From contig JAQISU010000081.1 of assembly GCA_029339505.1 (NCBI GenBank), forward strand, positions 18,266,001-18,330,000: 64,000 nt of DNA, written 5' to 3'. This stretch comes from Unio delphinus. Its lineage: Eukaryota > Mollusca > Bivalvia > Unionida > Unionidae. The notes beneath the pieces are model-generated. The model was not told the origin of the DNA, made no database searches, and was given only the letters and a program-made list of their open reading frames with translations. This document shows, piece by piece, positions 22,101 to 30,399 of the stretch; within the stretch, counting starts at the first letter, position 1, and every line of letters starts with the position of its first letter. A program made the translations under genes and the position numbers.

Positions 22101-25100
22101 TCAGGCTGACTAGTCCTAACCTTAACCTCTTAATGCTGAACGCCAAGCAATGCAGCTTTCAGTACCATTTTAAAAGTCTTTGGTATCACTCAGCCAAGGA
22201 TAGAACCTACAACCTTCCGCATTTGAGGCCGATGTTCTAACCAATAGGCCACCAGTACAGAGTGTACTGTCTTATAACAAACAGGTTGTACATTGTGTCA
22301 CTTTATAACAGACAAAATAAATTGTCTGTGTAAACTAAACAGAAAAGTTTTCAGCGTGCCTTCTTTAACTGACAAGATATTCTACAGTGTACTCTTCTTA
22401 TCATAGAAACAAAGGACAGAAAATGAAAGTTTTATGAGGCAAACATGGATTCAAAATAAATATCACAATTTGGTTCAAAATTCCTAAGTACAGGAAAAGC
22501 AACTTGTGCACCTATGCATTGAGATGTGTATCTGATGCTGTGGCAGACATGTGATGTGGTGGCACAAAATATCTCTCAAAGGAAAATACAAATACAAAGG
22601 AAAAAGGACAGAATATTGTGTACACTAGTGCAATTGTTTTCTACCAGACTGGTTTCAAAGTCACTTAGATACATTTAAAACTAGTAAAAAATTATCAAGA
22701 TTAGTTGGGTTGTTTGTTTTTATACATATTATACAGGTTCACCTATCTTTTGCACTTTTCTTATTACCCTGAACTTTCTCTTGTCAGCGGGACCCCGTTT
22801 CATCAGCTATGGGTTGATGACTCTGATTCAAAAGCCAACAGAAACTGTTGTGACATGCAGCACCAAATAATTCAATACAAGACAAAATCATGTGAATTTT
22901 GCTGAAATTGTTATATAAGTATATCTGACTGTTTTCTTTGAGTGACTTTCTATTATATTTACCAGCTTCTGTCCCATTTACACCCTCTAGTTTTCCTTCC
23001 ATTGAAAATAAATGCTAGGGTCACACTAATCTTCTAAAGAAATATCGTAAAGGAAGCTATACTCTTGACAGGTCACATGGTGTGAATTTTTTCTGAGGCC
23101 AAGGATTATACCAAATAAAGTAGGGGCCAAATCCTTGAATACAAAGACAACAAGCATATTAACAATGCACTATCCAGAAAACAATTGTCCATCTATTTTA
23201 TAATGTATCCAACTGACCATCTACAATAGGAAGAGATCCATGTCTAGATACTGAATTTGAGAACCAATGTCAGAAAAATACACTGATGGCAGTTCAAAAT
23301 TATTGATTTAAATCTTGTTGTCCACAAAACACCCTAGACTATGATGAATTTAACACAAAATGTGCAGTATTGTAAATGCACTTATCAGCCATTAAATTTC
23401 TCTAATCATCAAAATTCAGAAACCATCTCTTAGTAAACTTTGAGAGACTTAAATATTTTTTCCTGTGATTTAATCAAATGATTTGCCTTTACTTTCAAAT
23501 TCACAAATGTAAGCTATAAATTAATCTTATACTGTGTAAATTATTAAATACATGCAAATCCATGAAGAATATTAATTTTGTGCATTACCTTAAAATGAAG
23601 CCTCTCATTACTTTCAAAATTCACATCAATCTGTAAGGTCATGACATCATTAGGCCAACCTGATTTAGTTGACCTTGACAACATCGCTGTCATTCCAGTG
23701 GCTGTCTGATTAAGGCTGTCCACAATGTAACCTTGGTAGTTTCTAGAATAGAAGCACCATGGAACCTTACCCAGCATTCCTGGCTTTGACAGGAATGGCC
23801 ACCAACAGCAGCCTCTTGCCTCACATTTGTCCTTTGTTGCTAAATATGTTTCAGGAAAGCAGTCAAACCGCTGACTTTCAGGTATGTTGTCACACTGGGG
23901 CTGAGTTGAAATTTCACACGTCAAATTAAATGGTTTAATCTATATGAAAAAAAGGAGTGGGGAAAAATTAAAGACCAAGATTTTTCCAGATGGTTACAGA
24001 TTCCATTTAAAGTGTATGTCAATATTGTCTTGTAGGTCCATTTATTCATCTTAAATTAAATATTAATAATTGTTGTTTACAATTAACATATTAACTCCTG
24101 TAGGTTTTTGCTGTTTTCCCATGAAATGCGAGTAGGAAACGCATTTTGGGGACTATTTCTGAATACATTCTAATACATCAACTTTCAAGCAATTTTTCAT
24201 TAGCCCAATGCCTAGTTGTGCTAAAAAAAAACGTTTTCCATTGGTTACTTTGCTGGCGCATGAGCAGAGGGTGAAACATTTTCGTATGGAGAAGATCTTT
24301 ATTCAAAATGACCACCTTATCATCCTTTTTGCACAGGTTCATCTGTCTGTGTGCACTTCAGAATAGTCCGATTTAGATCAAGGCCATAAAGTCTCAAATT
24401 TGGACACAAAATCAGACTCCAACCATGGGCAAATTTTGGGTGGGGAAAAAATGGGTCCAAAACTTAGTGTATCACGCATGTTCTCAATGCTTCAGACCTT
24501 GGAAGTAGGCTACTACCGCATGCCCCATAAACTTGGCACTAATGGTTAATGTGTTAATACTAATAAGTGCTGAAATAATTTTTTTCACACACAAGCCCAG
24601 GAATGGTGACTTGAACAAACTGCCCTACTCCAATTTCATGTGCCCAAAATAGCTCAATTATTCTACTATTTAAAAGTGCATAGATAATTTTTCAGATACA
24701 AGCCCTGGAAAACTTACTTAAAACAAATCACTAACATCAGGCTCTATTGTTTACTAACATTTTCACACAACATAGAAATTGCTGAAATTTAAATATAAAA
24801 GAAACAAACAAAATCATATCAAAATGACCTATGTTGAACTTTATTTGCCTCAAATTATTTCATGTCATGCAATGTTTTTATACAAGTTGTGATGTTAACC
24901 ATTGTCCAATTGCTCCAGTACTCAGAGAAATTTGTTTGAGACACAGGCCTGTGACAAGAACTTAAAAAAGAAATAAATTACTTGGACTTAAAATCCCCTC
25001 ACCCAACAAGGCCATATTTAGTTTACATCTCCACCCCATCCAGAAATATGAAATGGTCAATCCAATATAACTATGATGATGGTCAGAAGAATGAAACCTC

Positions 25101-26018
25101 ATTCACATTCTGCTGAAAAGGGACTTGCAACAAACAAATTTCCAACAATTTCACAATTTCTTGATTCTCAGTTGGTGAATTCTCTATAATTTGTGGCCCA
25201 CACCTCTGCTCTTGTTATTGCCAACAGTATAGTTTCAGCTCTGTCATAAGGTTGATGATCAGTCTATATATTTCATTGCAGTCAGTGGGGGTAGTGGTTT
25301 TTAGCCATGAAAACTCCTGATCATAGTTGAAAACAGAAATTAATTCAAAGAGGCCTTGATCTTTTTTATATCAGTAAAATTGGTAGCCTCAAGTTTGTGT
25401 CATAGTACTGTGCACGTGTCACAAAATAAACACTCACTCCATATTAACAGATCAGCTACTACCAACTATGGGAACTAACTGGATTAATGTAATGTAAAAT
25501 GTAATTATCTCAGTAATATTGGGGTAAAAATATTGTACTCCAGGCTTTTATAAGTCATCAATGCCCTAGCTTAGCTTACATGTCAAACAATCACAAAGGT
25601 ACTATTGGATCTATGTATAAAGTCAGCATGATGAATGGGCAGTTTTTTTTGTTACTCATCTTGTGCAAGTGAGTAGATATTATAGGGGTATCCAGAGAAT
25701 TTGCCCCAACGTATCTGGAGAAATTCCCTAAAAACTTGTCACCCAGAATTAAATCATCTTTAACGTTATTTATATTAACTGGTAATCATAAAAAGCAATC
25801 AACTGAAGAACTGAAAAATTGTAATGAATGCCTAAATCATTTTTACCTGAAGATTAAATTTATTTATATTGCATCTATTATGCAAGTTTCATTTTTAGAA
25901 GTAAATGTAATAAAAAATATAACACTATCTCTACAAATATTCATATCAAGGAAACTAATATCCACCAATATGTGGAATATTTTTAATGTTATCACACGTG
26001 GTATAAAAACTGTATACC

Positions 26019-26057
<39 letters not shown>

Positions 26058-28930
26058 GGACCTTGTATAGCGCCTAATCTTTAGAAGCTCTAAGTGCTTT
26101 ACAATATCTATAATGATATGAATACAAAAAACAAAAACAAACACCATGAAATTGGAAAACAAAAAATGCTGAAAATATTTAAGGTAGGACATATTTTTTA
26201 CATCATATTTTTGTCAATTCACGCTGCTGCCCCCCCCCCCCCCCCCACAACCAACATAGGTGAAGCAGGATAAGCATGCTGGACCGGAGTCCATCAGTGA
26301 AACTTAGCACAGAGAACAAATTTTGTGCTTGATTCTGGATCAAATGGATAGCCAACATAGGGCACAGAGCATTGGGAGGTGTGCTCTGATCAAGGTACTC
26401 TAAAGATGATCCAAGCAGCTGTGTTTTTAACTTTTTGATGTTTCTTGAGTAGATATTAAGATGAACCAGAAAGAATTGAGTTAGAACAGTCCAGTCTTGA
26501 AAGTACCAATGAACACACAAATGTTCAAGTGGCATCAACTGAAAGATATTTCCAAACCACTCAAGCAGCAGTGATGTTGGAATCGGATCAAGTTCACATG
26601 ACTTTGTTGCACTCTTCCATTGCATGATGCATAATCATTAAATCTTTTCAAAGCTATGCACAGAATTAGGCTGCCATATCTCCAGTCGTGGGATGATATC
26701 CCATTGTCCAAACTTAGTATTATTTTGAATATAATATTCTGATGATGATTGCTGCTTTTCAATTGGTAAGCATTGCAGAATATGATTTTCATCAATTAAA
26801 TCTGGTATGAGTTTTGCACCAGTGTTGGTGATCTTAGATACCCAGAATAACCTGAGAGCAATGTAACTCTTTTGTCCTACAGGGTGATACTGAATTTTGT
26901 CAATCCAAGGAATGGTCGTATTTCAAAAACTAAGCCGGGCATCACACACTTTCTTACACTTGGCTACTATTCCATACAAACTGTCAGTTCTAAAAACTTC
27001 AGCACTCCTCTGAATCTTATTAAAATCTTTGTCAGTTTGCCACTTAACCCCGAAATACTTATCTAAATCTGCAAACAAAGTTTTGTCCAAGTCTTGATGT
27101 GTCTTGATTCAAGGTCACATGCACTATTTATTTGTCTACAATCAGAAATGAAAACAATAATGGAAGCTAATGTTCTGGTGTACTCTTACAATAACCACAT
27201 GTATATCTTGGGATCTTTCTGTCTCTGAATTCAGTCATTGTAAATTTCAGCACATTTTCCCATCCAAGATGCTAGTCAAAGTTTTTGAACCTGCTGCACA
27301 GCTATTGCAACATGTTCTTTTGATGTACTCTTATAAATACAGCAGTCACATCTGGGGGGCTATTTTTACCACTGAAGTCTGTCATTGTAAATATTAACAT
27401 AGATAAAATGATAAAGTACCGTAATCAGCATATTTTCATAATAGGTTGTTGAAGTAGGACTGGCAAATCTTTGAATTTGCTGCCCCACCCAGCTATTTGC
27501 ATGTGTACAGAGGACTCCTGCATGGCTGAATTTCTGTGTTCCAGATCAAATATTTGCATCTAGATACGTGTAATTAAGCATTTCCAGGATCTCTAGGTGG
27601 GTAACCAATGAAACAAGTTGAAGAGAAATAGTTGTTTCCCATTTATTCATCACATATTTTGTACACAAAGTTTCAAGCTTTTTATAGTTAAGCAGATGAT
27701 TTTATAATGTGGCAGGACCTTCAGATGGTACCCCATCAGGAAGTTGAATATTAATAATTTACTAGTGTCTTTAAAAACTTCAAAATAAAAATGCTGCATT
27801 GTTTGGGCAGGCACAAAATTATCTTGGAATAATAATACATCTGTTATTGGGGACAGGCCCAATGGCAATACAGCAAAATAGCAACAGTAGTCTAATCTAG
27901 ATGCAGATGGGAAATTGGCATCAGGCTATCAGATTTTTTAAGCATTGCTAATATAGCTTTACCAATGTCTATTCAATCCTGATTTTTTAATGCTATGCAC
28001 CATACATGTCATCAATCAACTTCCAGGTAAAATTTAATTATCACAAAAGACTTTTAAATTGTGGTGAGGTACTAAGTTAACTCAAGTAATGAAGGTTGTT
28101 GGGTTATATCACAACAAATAAAAGTGTACTAAAACAGCACAGCTTTCACTGACATCACAGCATGCATAATTCTCCCCCAGTTTGTACTGGATCACACTTT
28201 TAGGTTCACCTTGTCCATAAATGTCTAGGTACATTAAAATTGACTTTGCCACATGTATTTCCTTTCTTGGGGTATAAATATCATTACCTTCCAAGCAATA
28301 TGGATCCATGAGGATCAGAATAAAGTGAAGAACCGCCATCTAAATACATATGTAATCAAACTCTACAAAATTACATCTATTTTTTTTAAATATGTGGCAC
28401 TGAATGCACACATGACCTGAATGACTAGAACTTATGAATTTGATATTAGATACAATCATTCTGAAAACAAAAATATTTCAAAAGCTCCAGCTAATTCTCT
28501 CAGGGGTCATCAAAGACTGCAGAAAGACTCAAACCACAACAGAAAACAGTATCCCAATCAACATGTATATATTTTAAAATAATGCAGTATTTCTATTTTC
28601 AATAATCTTCATATGAAAGTGTTATTCCCAATACACCAACTGTCAAAAAACAACATTACAATGATACGGTTTCAACAAAAGTATTCTGTTTTCAAGAATA
28701 TACAACTTATATACAACTTTCATATTCTCAAAATTTACCCATAAGGCATTCAAAAAGACGACGGTGTATAAAAGAAGTGTAGCTGATAAAAAGACAAGAG
28801 CAATGATTGTCAAGATGGTGATCAGCGAAATCTTTTGTCTACGGCAAGACTGTGCAGATTTTCCGTAGTCAAAAACATCAGGCTCAGGCACAACCAAAAT
28901 GTCCTTTTCTTCATTTGGCTTCAACCCCAT
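4017..28930 (-). CDS. GH31 alpha-glucosidase, membrane-anchored, trefoil-containing (gene span; 5' part only, exons listed separately)
   Basis: The joined exons give 443 residues of the N-terminal part of a GH31 retaining alpha-glucosidase, which removes glucose from the non-reducing end of malto-oligosaccharides or glycogen. The domain order is a cytoplasmic tail of 33 residues, a signal anchor (about 34-60), a trefoil (80-135), the N-terminal beta-domain (about 140-320) and the start of the catalytic (beta/alpha)8 barrel (from about 360). Family motifs seen are [55 protein letters not shown] and WNDIDYM. Every junction has GT-AG borders and matching phase. The nucleophile motif (WIDMNE in relatives) and the C-terminal domains are not in the window; the gene runs off the left end. 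Lysosomal GAA-like and intestinal MGAM/SI-like assignments are both possible. The uncleaved anchor resembles MGAM/SI, while much of the sequence reads like GAA. Confidence 0.93.
4700..4990 (-). repeat. Degenerate tRNA-derived SINE (second SINE family)
   Basis: The blocks gtggaggaagaaccc, aaccac, gcaagcttt and cacataccc occur in the same order as in the better copies at 11320-11575, 33935-34150 and 60687-60930. The tRNA head is not recognisable. Confidence 0.45.
5100..6740 (-). pseudogene. DIRS-like retroelement fossil (RT / RNase H region)
   Basis: Minus-strand fragments in several frames fit the order of DIRS-type elements. An RNase H-like piece has W-A-A-H-L and [11 protein letters not shown] (5607-5894). 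It is followed by M-G-G-L and, one frame away, F-N-V-L-A-D-P, then [14 protein letters not shown] resembling the 'DP.A...DALSLSW' segment that follows RNase H in DIRS proteins. Many stops and frameshifts. A degenerate 'LEFLG'-like segment (6480-6560) may be the RT end. No tyrosine recombinase was found. Confidence 0.5.
6740..7435. other. Intron sequence, nothing recognised
   Basis: No open frame with family motifs and no clear repeat. Confidence 0.4.
7436..7577 (-). mobile_element. MITE with CTTGCTTATAAGT-type ends, copy in reverse orientation
   Basis: It contains tctactgattactcctaa, atctgagtctgttcagtttg and the end gacttgtaagcgagtataa, in the order seen in the other copies. Confidence 0.55.
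7638..8668 (-). pseudogene. hAT transposase C-terminal remnant with possible element end
   Basis: The minus strand of 8290-8668 encodes the hAT dimerisation domain: [10 protein letters not shown], then after a frameshift [16 protein letters not shown], and [12 protein letters not shown]. One frameshift near 8497 and one in-frame TGA just before KYLCIP show it is dead. About 550 bases further on, 7638-7760 begins tagggctgtcaaa and is rich in gggtaccc words, like the end of some hAT elements. Linking the two is an inference. Confidence 0.6.
8770..9983. other. Intron sequence, nothing recognised
   Basis: AT-rich with only short shadow frames. The last 100 bases lead to the 3' border of exon 6b. 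Confidence 0.4.
9984..10222 (-). CDS. GH31 exon 6b (Trp version): tandem duplicate of exon 6a
   Basis: A 239-nt exon, phase 1 to 0, with acceptor actttcataatgcag and donor TAT|gtaaga. It aligns base for base with exon 6a at roughly 84% identity by hand count (about 38 differences). Eleven of 80 residues differ: E/A, M/F, L/I, M/F, L/M, A/S, Y/N, V/I, P/S, Y/W and Q/K. It has Trp (codon 10050-10052) in C-R-W-G-Y, as in human GAA and the SI N-terminal domain. There are no stops, frameshifts or splice-site losses. Many codons differ only at silent sites, suggesting an old copy kept by purifying selection. Confidence 0.93.
10223..10529 (-). other. 307-nt intron between the alternative exons 6a and 6b
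   Basis: Short intron with consensus GTAAGA donor and TAATGCAG acceptor. In the transcript it carries an 11-C tract (G11 at 10494-10504 on the plus strand) 25-35 nt after the donor of exon 6a. Confidence 0.85.
10530..10768 (-). CDS. GH31 exon 6a (Tyr version): start of catalytic barrel, one of two tandem alternative exons
   Basis: A 239-nt exon, phase 1 to 0, with acceptor ttctcactatgcag and donor TAT|gtaaga. It encodes residues 320-399: [11 protein letters not shown], the Q-Q-Y-T-G-L-I-G helix, [15 protein letters not shown], then Y-G-Y and E-R-T-Q-E-I-I-D. Tyr at about residue 377 (codon 10596-10598) is the position occupied by Tyr in the human MGAM N-terminal domain. The frame is fully open and all family motifs are intact, so this copy looks functional. 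It shares the same length and phases with exon 6b, 307 nt downstream. Confidence 0.93.
10905..11240. repeat. Degenerate tandem repeat, unit about 70 bp
   Basis: Four to five loose copies containing variants of 'atggacatgtgtcctttatata-aggt' and 'gaaatgtg'. Confidence 0.55.
11320..11575 (-). repeat. tRNA-derived SINE, second family, copy 1
   Basis: The minus strand starts with a tRNA-Leu/Ser-like box A (GAGTGGCCGAGTGGTCTAAA) and a box B (TGTTCGAGTC). Body blocks are ctcacctctgtctgcg, gagaaagcttgcc and cttcctccaccattaat, and the tail is GCGTTAAACC followed by an A-rich end. Other copies: 33935-34150, 60687-60930, and degenerate at 4700-4990. It is not a functional tRNA because the cloverleaf does not close. 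Confidence 0.8.
11998..13262. repeat. Interspersed element with internal 146-bp monomers, copy A (interrupted by a SINE)
   Basis: Repeated blocks are aggaccaactagacatcat, aagtcttttagtgaaaa, aacaagattttcaagatgg, gccatactggatgtcag and caccattttcattta. The copy ends with the conserved 'catctcattaagttcttcag-gtctatga-cagtatagct' hairpin-like terminus. A RUDI-type SINE sits at 12263-12568. Confidence 0.7.
12263..12568 (-). repeat. tRNA-derived SINE, V-SINE/RUDI-like, copy 2
   Basis: Same order as copy 1: tRNA-like head near 12540-12568, conserved core at 12310-12400. Inserted within repeat element copy A. Confidence 0.75.
13263..13914. other. Intron 5 end, no features
   Basis: AT-rich with nothing recognised. 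Confidence 0.4.
13915..14011 (-). CDS. GH31 exon 5: [10 protein letters not shown] ... [12 protein letters not shown]
   Basis: A 97-nt exon, phase 0 to 1. The acceptor is tactttcag and the donor G|gtatgt. It encodes residues 288-319 plus the first base of a split codon. The NLYG-HPFYL and [11 protein letters not shown] motifs are nearly invariant in animal GH31. The split codon (G|NN) is completed by whichever of the two downstream exon copies is used, giving Glu with one and Ala with the other. Confidence 0.95.
14254..14650. repeat. Tandem repeat, six copies of 66-69 bp
   Basis: Each unit begins cttgctta-atccctttat and contains gatgtcact and gatggcatactg. It lies about 240 bases upstream of the exon 5 acceptor, in intron 4. 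Confidence 0.85.
14655..15850. other. Intron 4 sequence, no features
   Basis: Very AT-rich with nothing recognised. Confidence 0.4.
15850..16130. repeat. Three imperfect copies of a 100-115 bp repeat
   Basis: The blocks agtg-aggttgtaatg and atatcagag recur at about 15860, 15958 and 16073. Confidence 0.5.
16130..18548. other. Intron 4 sequence with weak internal repetition
   Basis: Loose duplicates such as 'caatgctatctgagaatct' (about 16735 and 16890) and an element-end-like stretch with gatggatgg words at 17330-17400. No genes. Confidence 0.35.
18549..18717 (-). CDS. GH31 exon 4: N-domain with FADQF and GLGEH motifs
   Basis: A 169-nt exon, phase 2 to 0. The acceptor is ttttaattacag and the donor GAG|gtttga, which is somewhat weak. 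It encodes residues 231-287, including [12 protein letters not shown] and Y-G-L-G-E-H. These are hallmarks of the N-terminal domain of GAA/MGAM/SI; GLGEH lies near the substrate pocket in solved relatives. It ends N-V-D-Q-P-P-E and joins R-N-V-N-L-Y-G of the next exon. Confidence 0.92.
18766..18962. mobile_element. MITE with CTTGCTTATAAGT-type ends, near-complete copy
   Basis: Left end tacatacttgcttataagt and right end acttttaagtgagtgtatac are inverted matches. The internal blocks gcagacctgggtctgtacag and gtaatcagtagaacaaa are shared with copies at 46374, 57707 and 58657. Confidence 0.7.
18985..20370. repeat. Degenerate repetitive block with 'cataactctg-ccaaaa' units and SINE-like inserts
   Basis: Units with 'cataactctgtccaagatg', 'ccataaaatgcaca' and 'gttcttgagctattccag' recur loosely at 19240, 19560 and 20050. 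A tRNA-like stretch (ggtagctcagttgatagag, 19398-19416) heads a possible SINE fragment to about 19550. Confidence 0.4.
20370..21010. other. Intron 3 sequence, no features
   Basis: Nothing recognised. Confidence 0.4.
21011..21159 (-). CDS. GH31 exon 3: N-terminal beta-sandwich
   Basis: A 149-nt exon, phase 0 to 2, with acceptor atatatttttcag and donor CT|gtaagt. The product includes [13 protein letters not shown], which matches the conserved D-P-x-N-x-R-Y-E-V-P segment of animal GH31 enzymes, and ends near [10 protein letters not shown] 29-bp tandem repeat begins about 11 bases upstream of the acceptor, inside the branch-point region of the preceding intron. Confidence 0.9.
21171..21358. repeat. 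29-bp tandem repeat, about 6.5 copies
   Basis: The unit contains atcaaatataacatttaaag and tatactcag. The copies are nearly identical. It abuts the 3' splice site of GH31 exon 3, ending 11 bases before it. Confidence 0.95.
21410..21727. mobile_element. hAT MITE resembling SPIN (OposCharlie/SPIN group), intact with 8-bp target duplication
   Basis: The element of 318 bp has near-perfect inverted ends (CAACGGTTCTCAACC / GGTTGAGAACCACTG) and is flanked by identical 8-bp duplications GTATAGAG (21402-21409 and 21728-21735), which fit the hAT/Charlie target pattern nTnTAGAn. Internal words gggtcgcgacc, aagcgaccc, ttacgattcataacag and gtcaccacaac are those I know from vertebrate SPIN elements. The family assignment is from memory and needs a search. 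Inserted in intron 2. Confidence 0.8.
21737..22400. repeat. Degenerate 35-45 bp tandem repeat split by a SINE
   Basis: Copies of 'acaccctctttaaaacagac' with aaaagtag recur from 21737 to 21945 and resume, weaker, at 22256-22400. Confidence 0.6.
21965..22256 (-). repeat. tRNA-derived SINE, V-SINE/RUDI-like, copy 3
   Basis: Minus-strand head ggtggcctattggttagaac near 22250 and conserved core (atcactataaactgcc) at about 22025. Inserted inside the tandem repeat. Confidence 0.75.
22400..23588. other. Intron 2 sequence, no features
   Basis: Nothing recognised. Confidence 0.4.
23589..23939 (-). CDS. GH31 exon 2: P-type trefoil domain
   Basis: A 351-nt exon, phase 0 to 0, encoding residues 65-181. 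The acceptor follows a T-rich tract (ctttttttcatatag) and the donor is AAG|gtaatg. It holds the six trefoil cysteines (about residues 80, 91, 103, 108, 109, 126) in the usual C-x10-C-x11-C-x4-CC-x16-C spacing, with the typical ARGCCW core. An N-glycosylation sequon lies just before it (N-L-T) and another after it (N-Q-T). The C-terminal part (W-P-N-D to L-H-F-K) begins the beta-sandwich N-domain seen in GAA and MGAM. In relatives the trefoil packs against the N-domain. Confidence 0.93.
23940..26020. other. Intron 1 sequence, no features
   Basis: AT-rich; no gene or repeat that I can name. Confidence 0.4.
26022..26110. repeat. (ATA)n followed by a 'tatagcgcctaat...gctttacaat' element end
   Basis: An AAT/ATA trinucleotide run followed by a short conserved tail that I associate with dispersed repeats of marine invertebrates. 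The family is not identified. Confidence 0.4.
26226..26246 (+). repeat. Poly-C run
   Basis: About 20 consecutive C on the plus strand, at the edge of the LINE remnant. Confidence 0.9.
26250..26640 (-). pseudogene. LINE reverse-transcriptase fragment (L2/CR1/jockey-like)
   Basis: The minus strand reads [15 protein letters not shown], a well-known segment of non-LTR retrotransposon RT, and then in the same frame the C-terminal piece [11 protein letters not shown] that is also present at 1-320. The region between the two RT segments is deleted. Located in GH31 intron 1. Confidence 0.7.
26640..28738. other. Intron 1 sequence, no supported gene
   Basis: Contains a 76-codon minus-strand frame at 28109-28339 that does not fit the splicing phases of the gene (see rejected). 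Confidence 0.4.
28739..28930 (-). CDS. GH31 exon 1: cytoplasmic tail and signal anchor
   Basis: It encodes residues 1-64. The chosen ATG (28930) has a strong Kozak context (acc before ATG, G after) and is the first ATG after an in-frame TGA upstream. Residues 1-33 are hydrophilic and end with C-R-R-Q-K. Residues 34-60 are a continuous hydrophobic stretch, so a type II orientation with the enzyme in the lumen or outside is expected. The exon ends TGG|gtaaat in phase 0, which matches the phase-0 acceptor of the trefoil exon. Human MGAM and SI carry a comparable anchor; human GAA has a signal-peptide-like segment. Confidence 0.88.
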
Positions 28931-29115
28931 GGTAGATCCAGTCAAACGTATTCAAACTGAAATCGTTATATTTCACATGACCTAGTCAAAAGTTCACGAA
29001 TGCTTCCTTATGACATTTCAAAGTCCTTCTTGAATAAGCGCTTACTGCGCAAGCTACAATAGTGTGTAAGCCATTTTGAATGTCATGTGATAAGTGGCAC
29101 GTTTGATTGGTAAAT
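28931..29115 (-). promoter_or_regulatory. Candidate promoter of the GH31 gene with paired E-boxes
   Basis: The stretch just upstream of the start codon has two copies of the E-box/M-box TCATGTGA (28973-28980 and 29083-29090, opposite orientations), the core bound by MITF/TFE-type bHLH-Zip factors. It also has an inverted CCAAT box (attgg, 29106-29110), an NRF1-like GCGC-x5-GCGC element (29038-29050) and an AAAATGG motif reminiscent of YY1. No TATA box is evident. Motifs are visible; their function is inferred. Confidence 0.4.
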
Positions 29116-29250
29116 ACATATGCAATGTAGCTACATTTGGTTATATGTTCTGAACTTTCCTAAGTATCCAGATCCTGATACAACATACGCTAATCTAAAG
29201 TATCTTAACGATGAACTCATTGTGAAGTTTTTGTCATTGGTTATCCGATA

Positions 29251-29254
29251 TATT

Positions 29255-29301
<47 letters not shown>

Positions 29302-29305
29302 TTTG

Positions 29306-29391
<86 letters not shown>

Positions 29392-29412
29392 AGTGTACTA
29401 CTATTATTATTA

Positions 29413-29470
<58 letters not shown>
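29251..29470 (+). repeat. Compound microsatellite (TTTA)n (TTA)n (CTA)n (TTA)n
   Basis: Successive pure runs, roughly 29251-29303, 29305-29346, 29347-29391 and 29400-29470. Confidence 0.95.
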
Positions 29471-29471
<1 letters not shown>

Positions 29472-29479
29472 AGCTGGAC

Positions 29480-30175
29480 TTAAACAAAACAAAGTGCAAT
29501 AGGTCACAGGTATCATGTCCGGATCGGCAAGAATGCCTCATTACTTACTGTGCACTGTCGTCAAAATACAGCAAAAAGAATAAATAAGTACTTTTAAATT
29601 AATACCAAGAGTGTCTAAATTTGCATTACTGACAAAATGAGAGAGGCAAACAATGCTCTAGATATAGAATGGGATGACATTTAAGATAAGATAAGACTTA
29701 ACTAATGTCGGCACAATCTAAAATGACAATTCAGTATAAGTTATGGGTTTTGTTTTGGTTTGGGGGGAGGGTAGAGGGGGGTATTTTTTTATGACATTGT
29801 GAGTACCGAACCGAAAGTAATAATTGTGACCTTAAAGTTCACGTGTTCTATGTCTTCTAGCCATTACATACTGGTACATGTATTTTTATTCTTTTACTTT
29901 TCCTGATGATGTAAACTGGTACTTCTAATTTGGACTGTATTTCTTAACTTAAAATAGTCCAAAATAGACCTAGGATTCAGGATTTCTTTGTTTCTGTCTG
30001 ATTAAAGTTATGTAAAAATCATGAACTTGATATTGTGTTCAGTGTAAAATAAAGCAGGAGTATATTCATATAGTAACATAACGTCTCATTATCAGAGTTT
30101 CATCTGACCCTTCCTACCCCATTTTTAATATTTGGACATTTATGTTCAAATTAGGGTCCCTACACCCTCAGGGGT
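29480..30175. other. Intergenic sequence, no features
   Basis: AT-rich with one G-rich stretch near 29760. Nothing recognised. Confidence 0.4.
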
Positions 30176-30177
30176 TA

Positions 30178-30395
30178 AAGTGGGCCACTTTAGCGACAAT
30201 CGGAATTAACATTACAAGACCCATCTGGGCCTCTTTGGCGACAAAAGTTATAGTGACAAGGGGAATGAGCATTACAAGCCCCCCCCCCCAACCCCATCAT
30301 GGCCACTAAAGAAAATTGACCCTGGGCCACTTTAGCAACAATGGGAAAATACATTACAGACTCCCTAGGGCACATTTAGTGACAAGGTTTAAAAA
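30178..30395. repeat. Degenerate tandem repeat, unit about 55-65 bp
   Basis: Three to four copies of 'tgggcc-ctttagcgacaa...attacaa'. Confidence 0.55.
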
Positions 30396-30399
30396 TCAC

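Noticed and set aside
28109..28339. 76-codon minus-strand frame in GH31 intron 1, starting right after an AG (tatttag|ATG)
   Set aside because: Exon 1 ends in phase 0 and exon 2 starts in phase 0. The internal donor of this frame (GAAG|gtaatg) would leave phase 1, so it cannot serve as a cassette. No family motif.
29120..29587. 155-codon ORF with Leu/Ile/Thr/Tyr runs
   Set aside because: Entirely the compound TTTA/TTA/CTA microsatellite.
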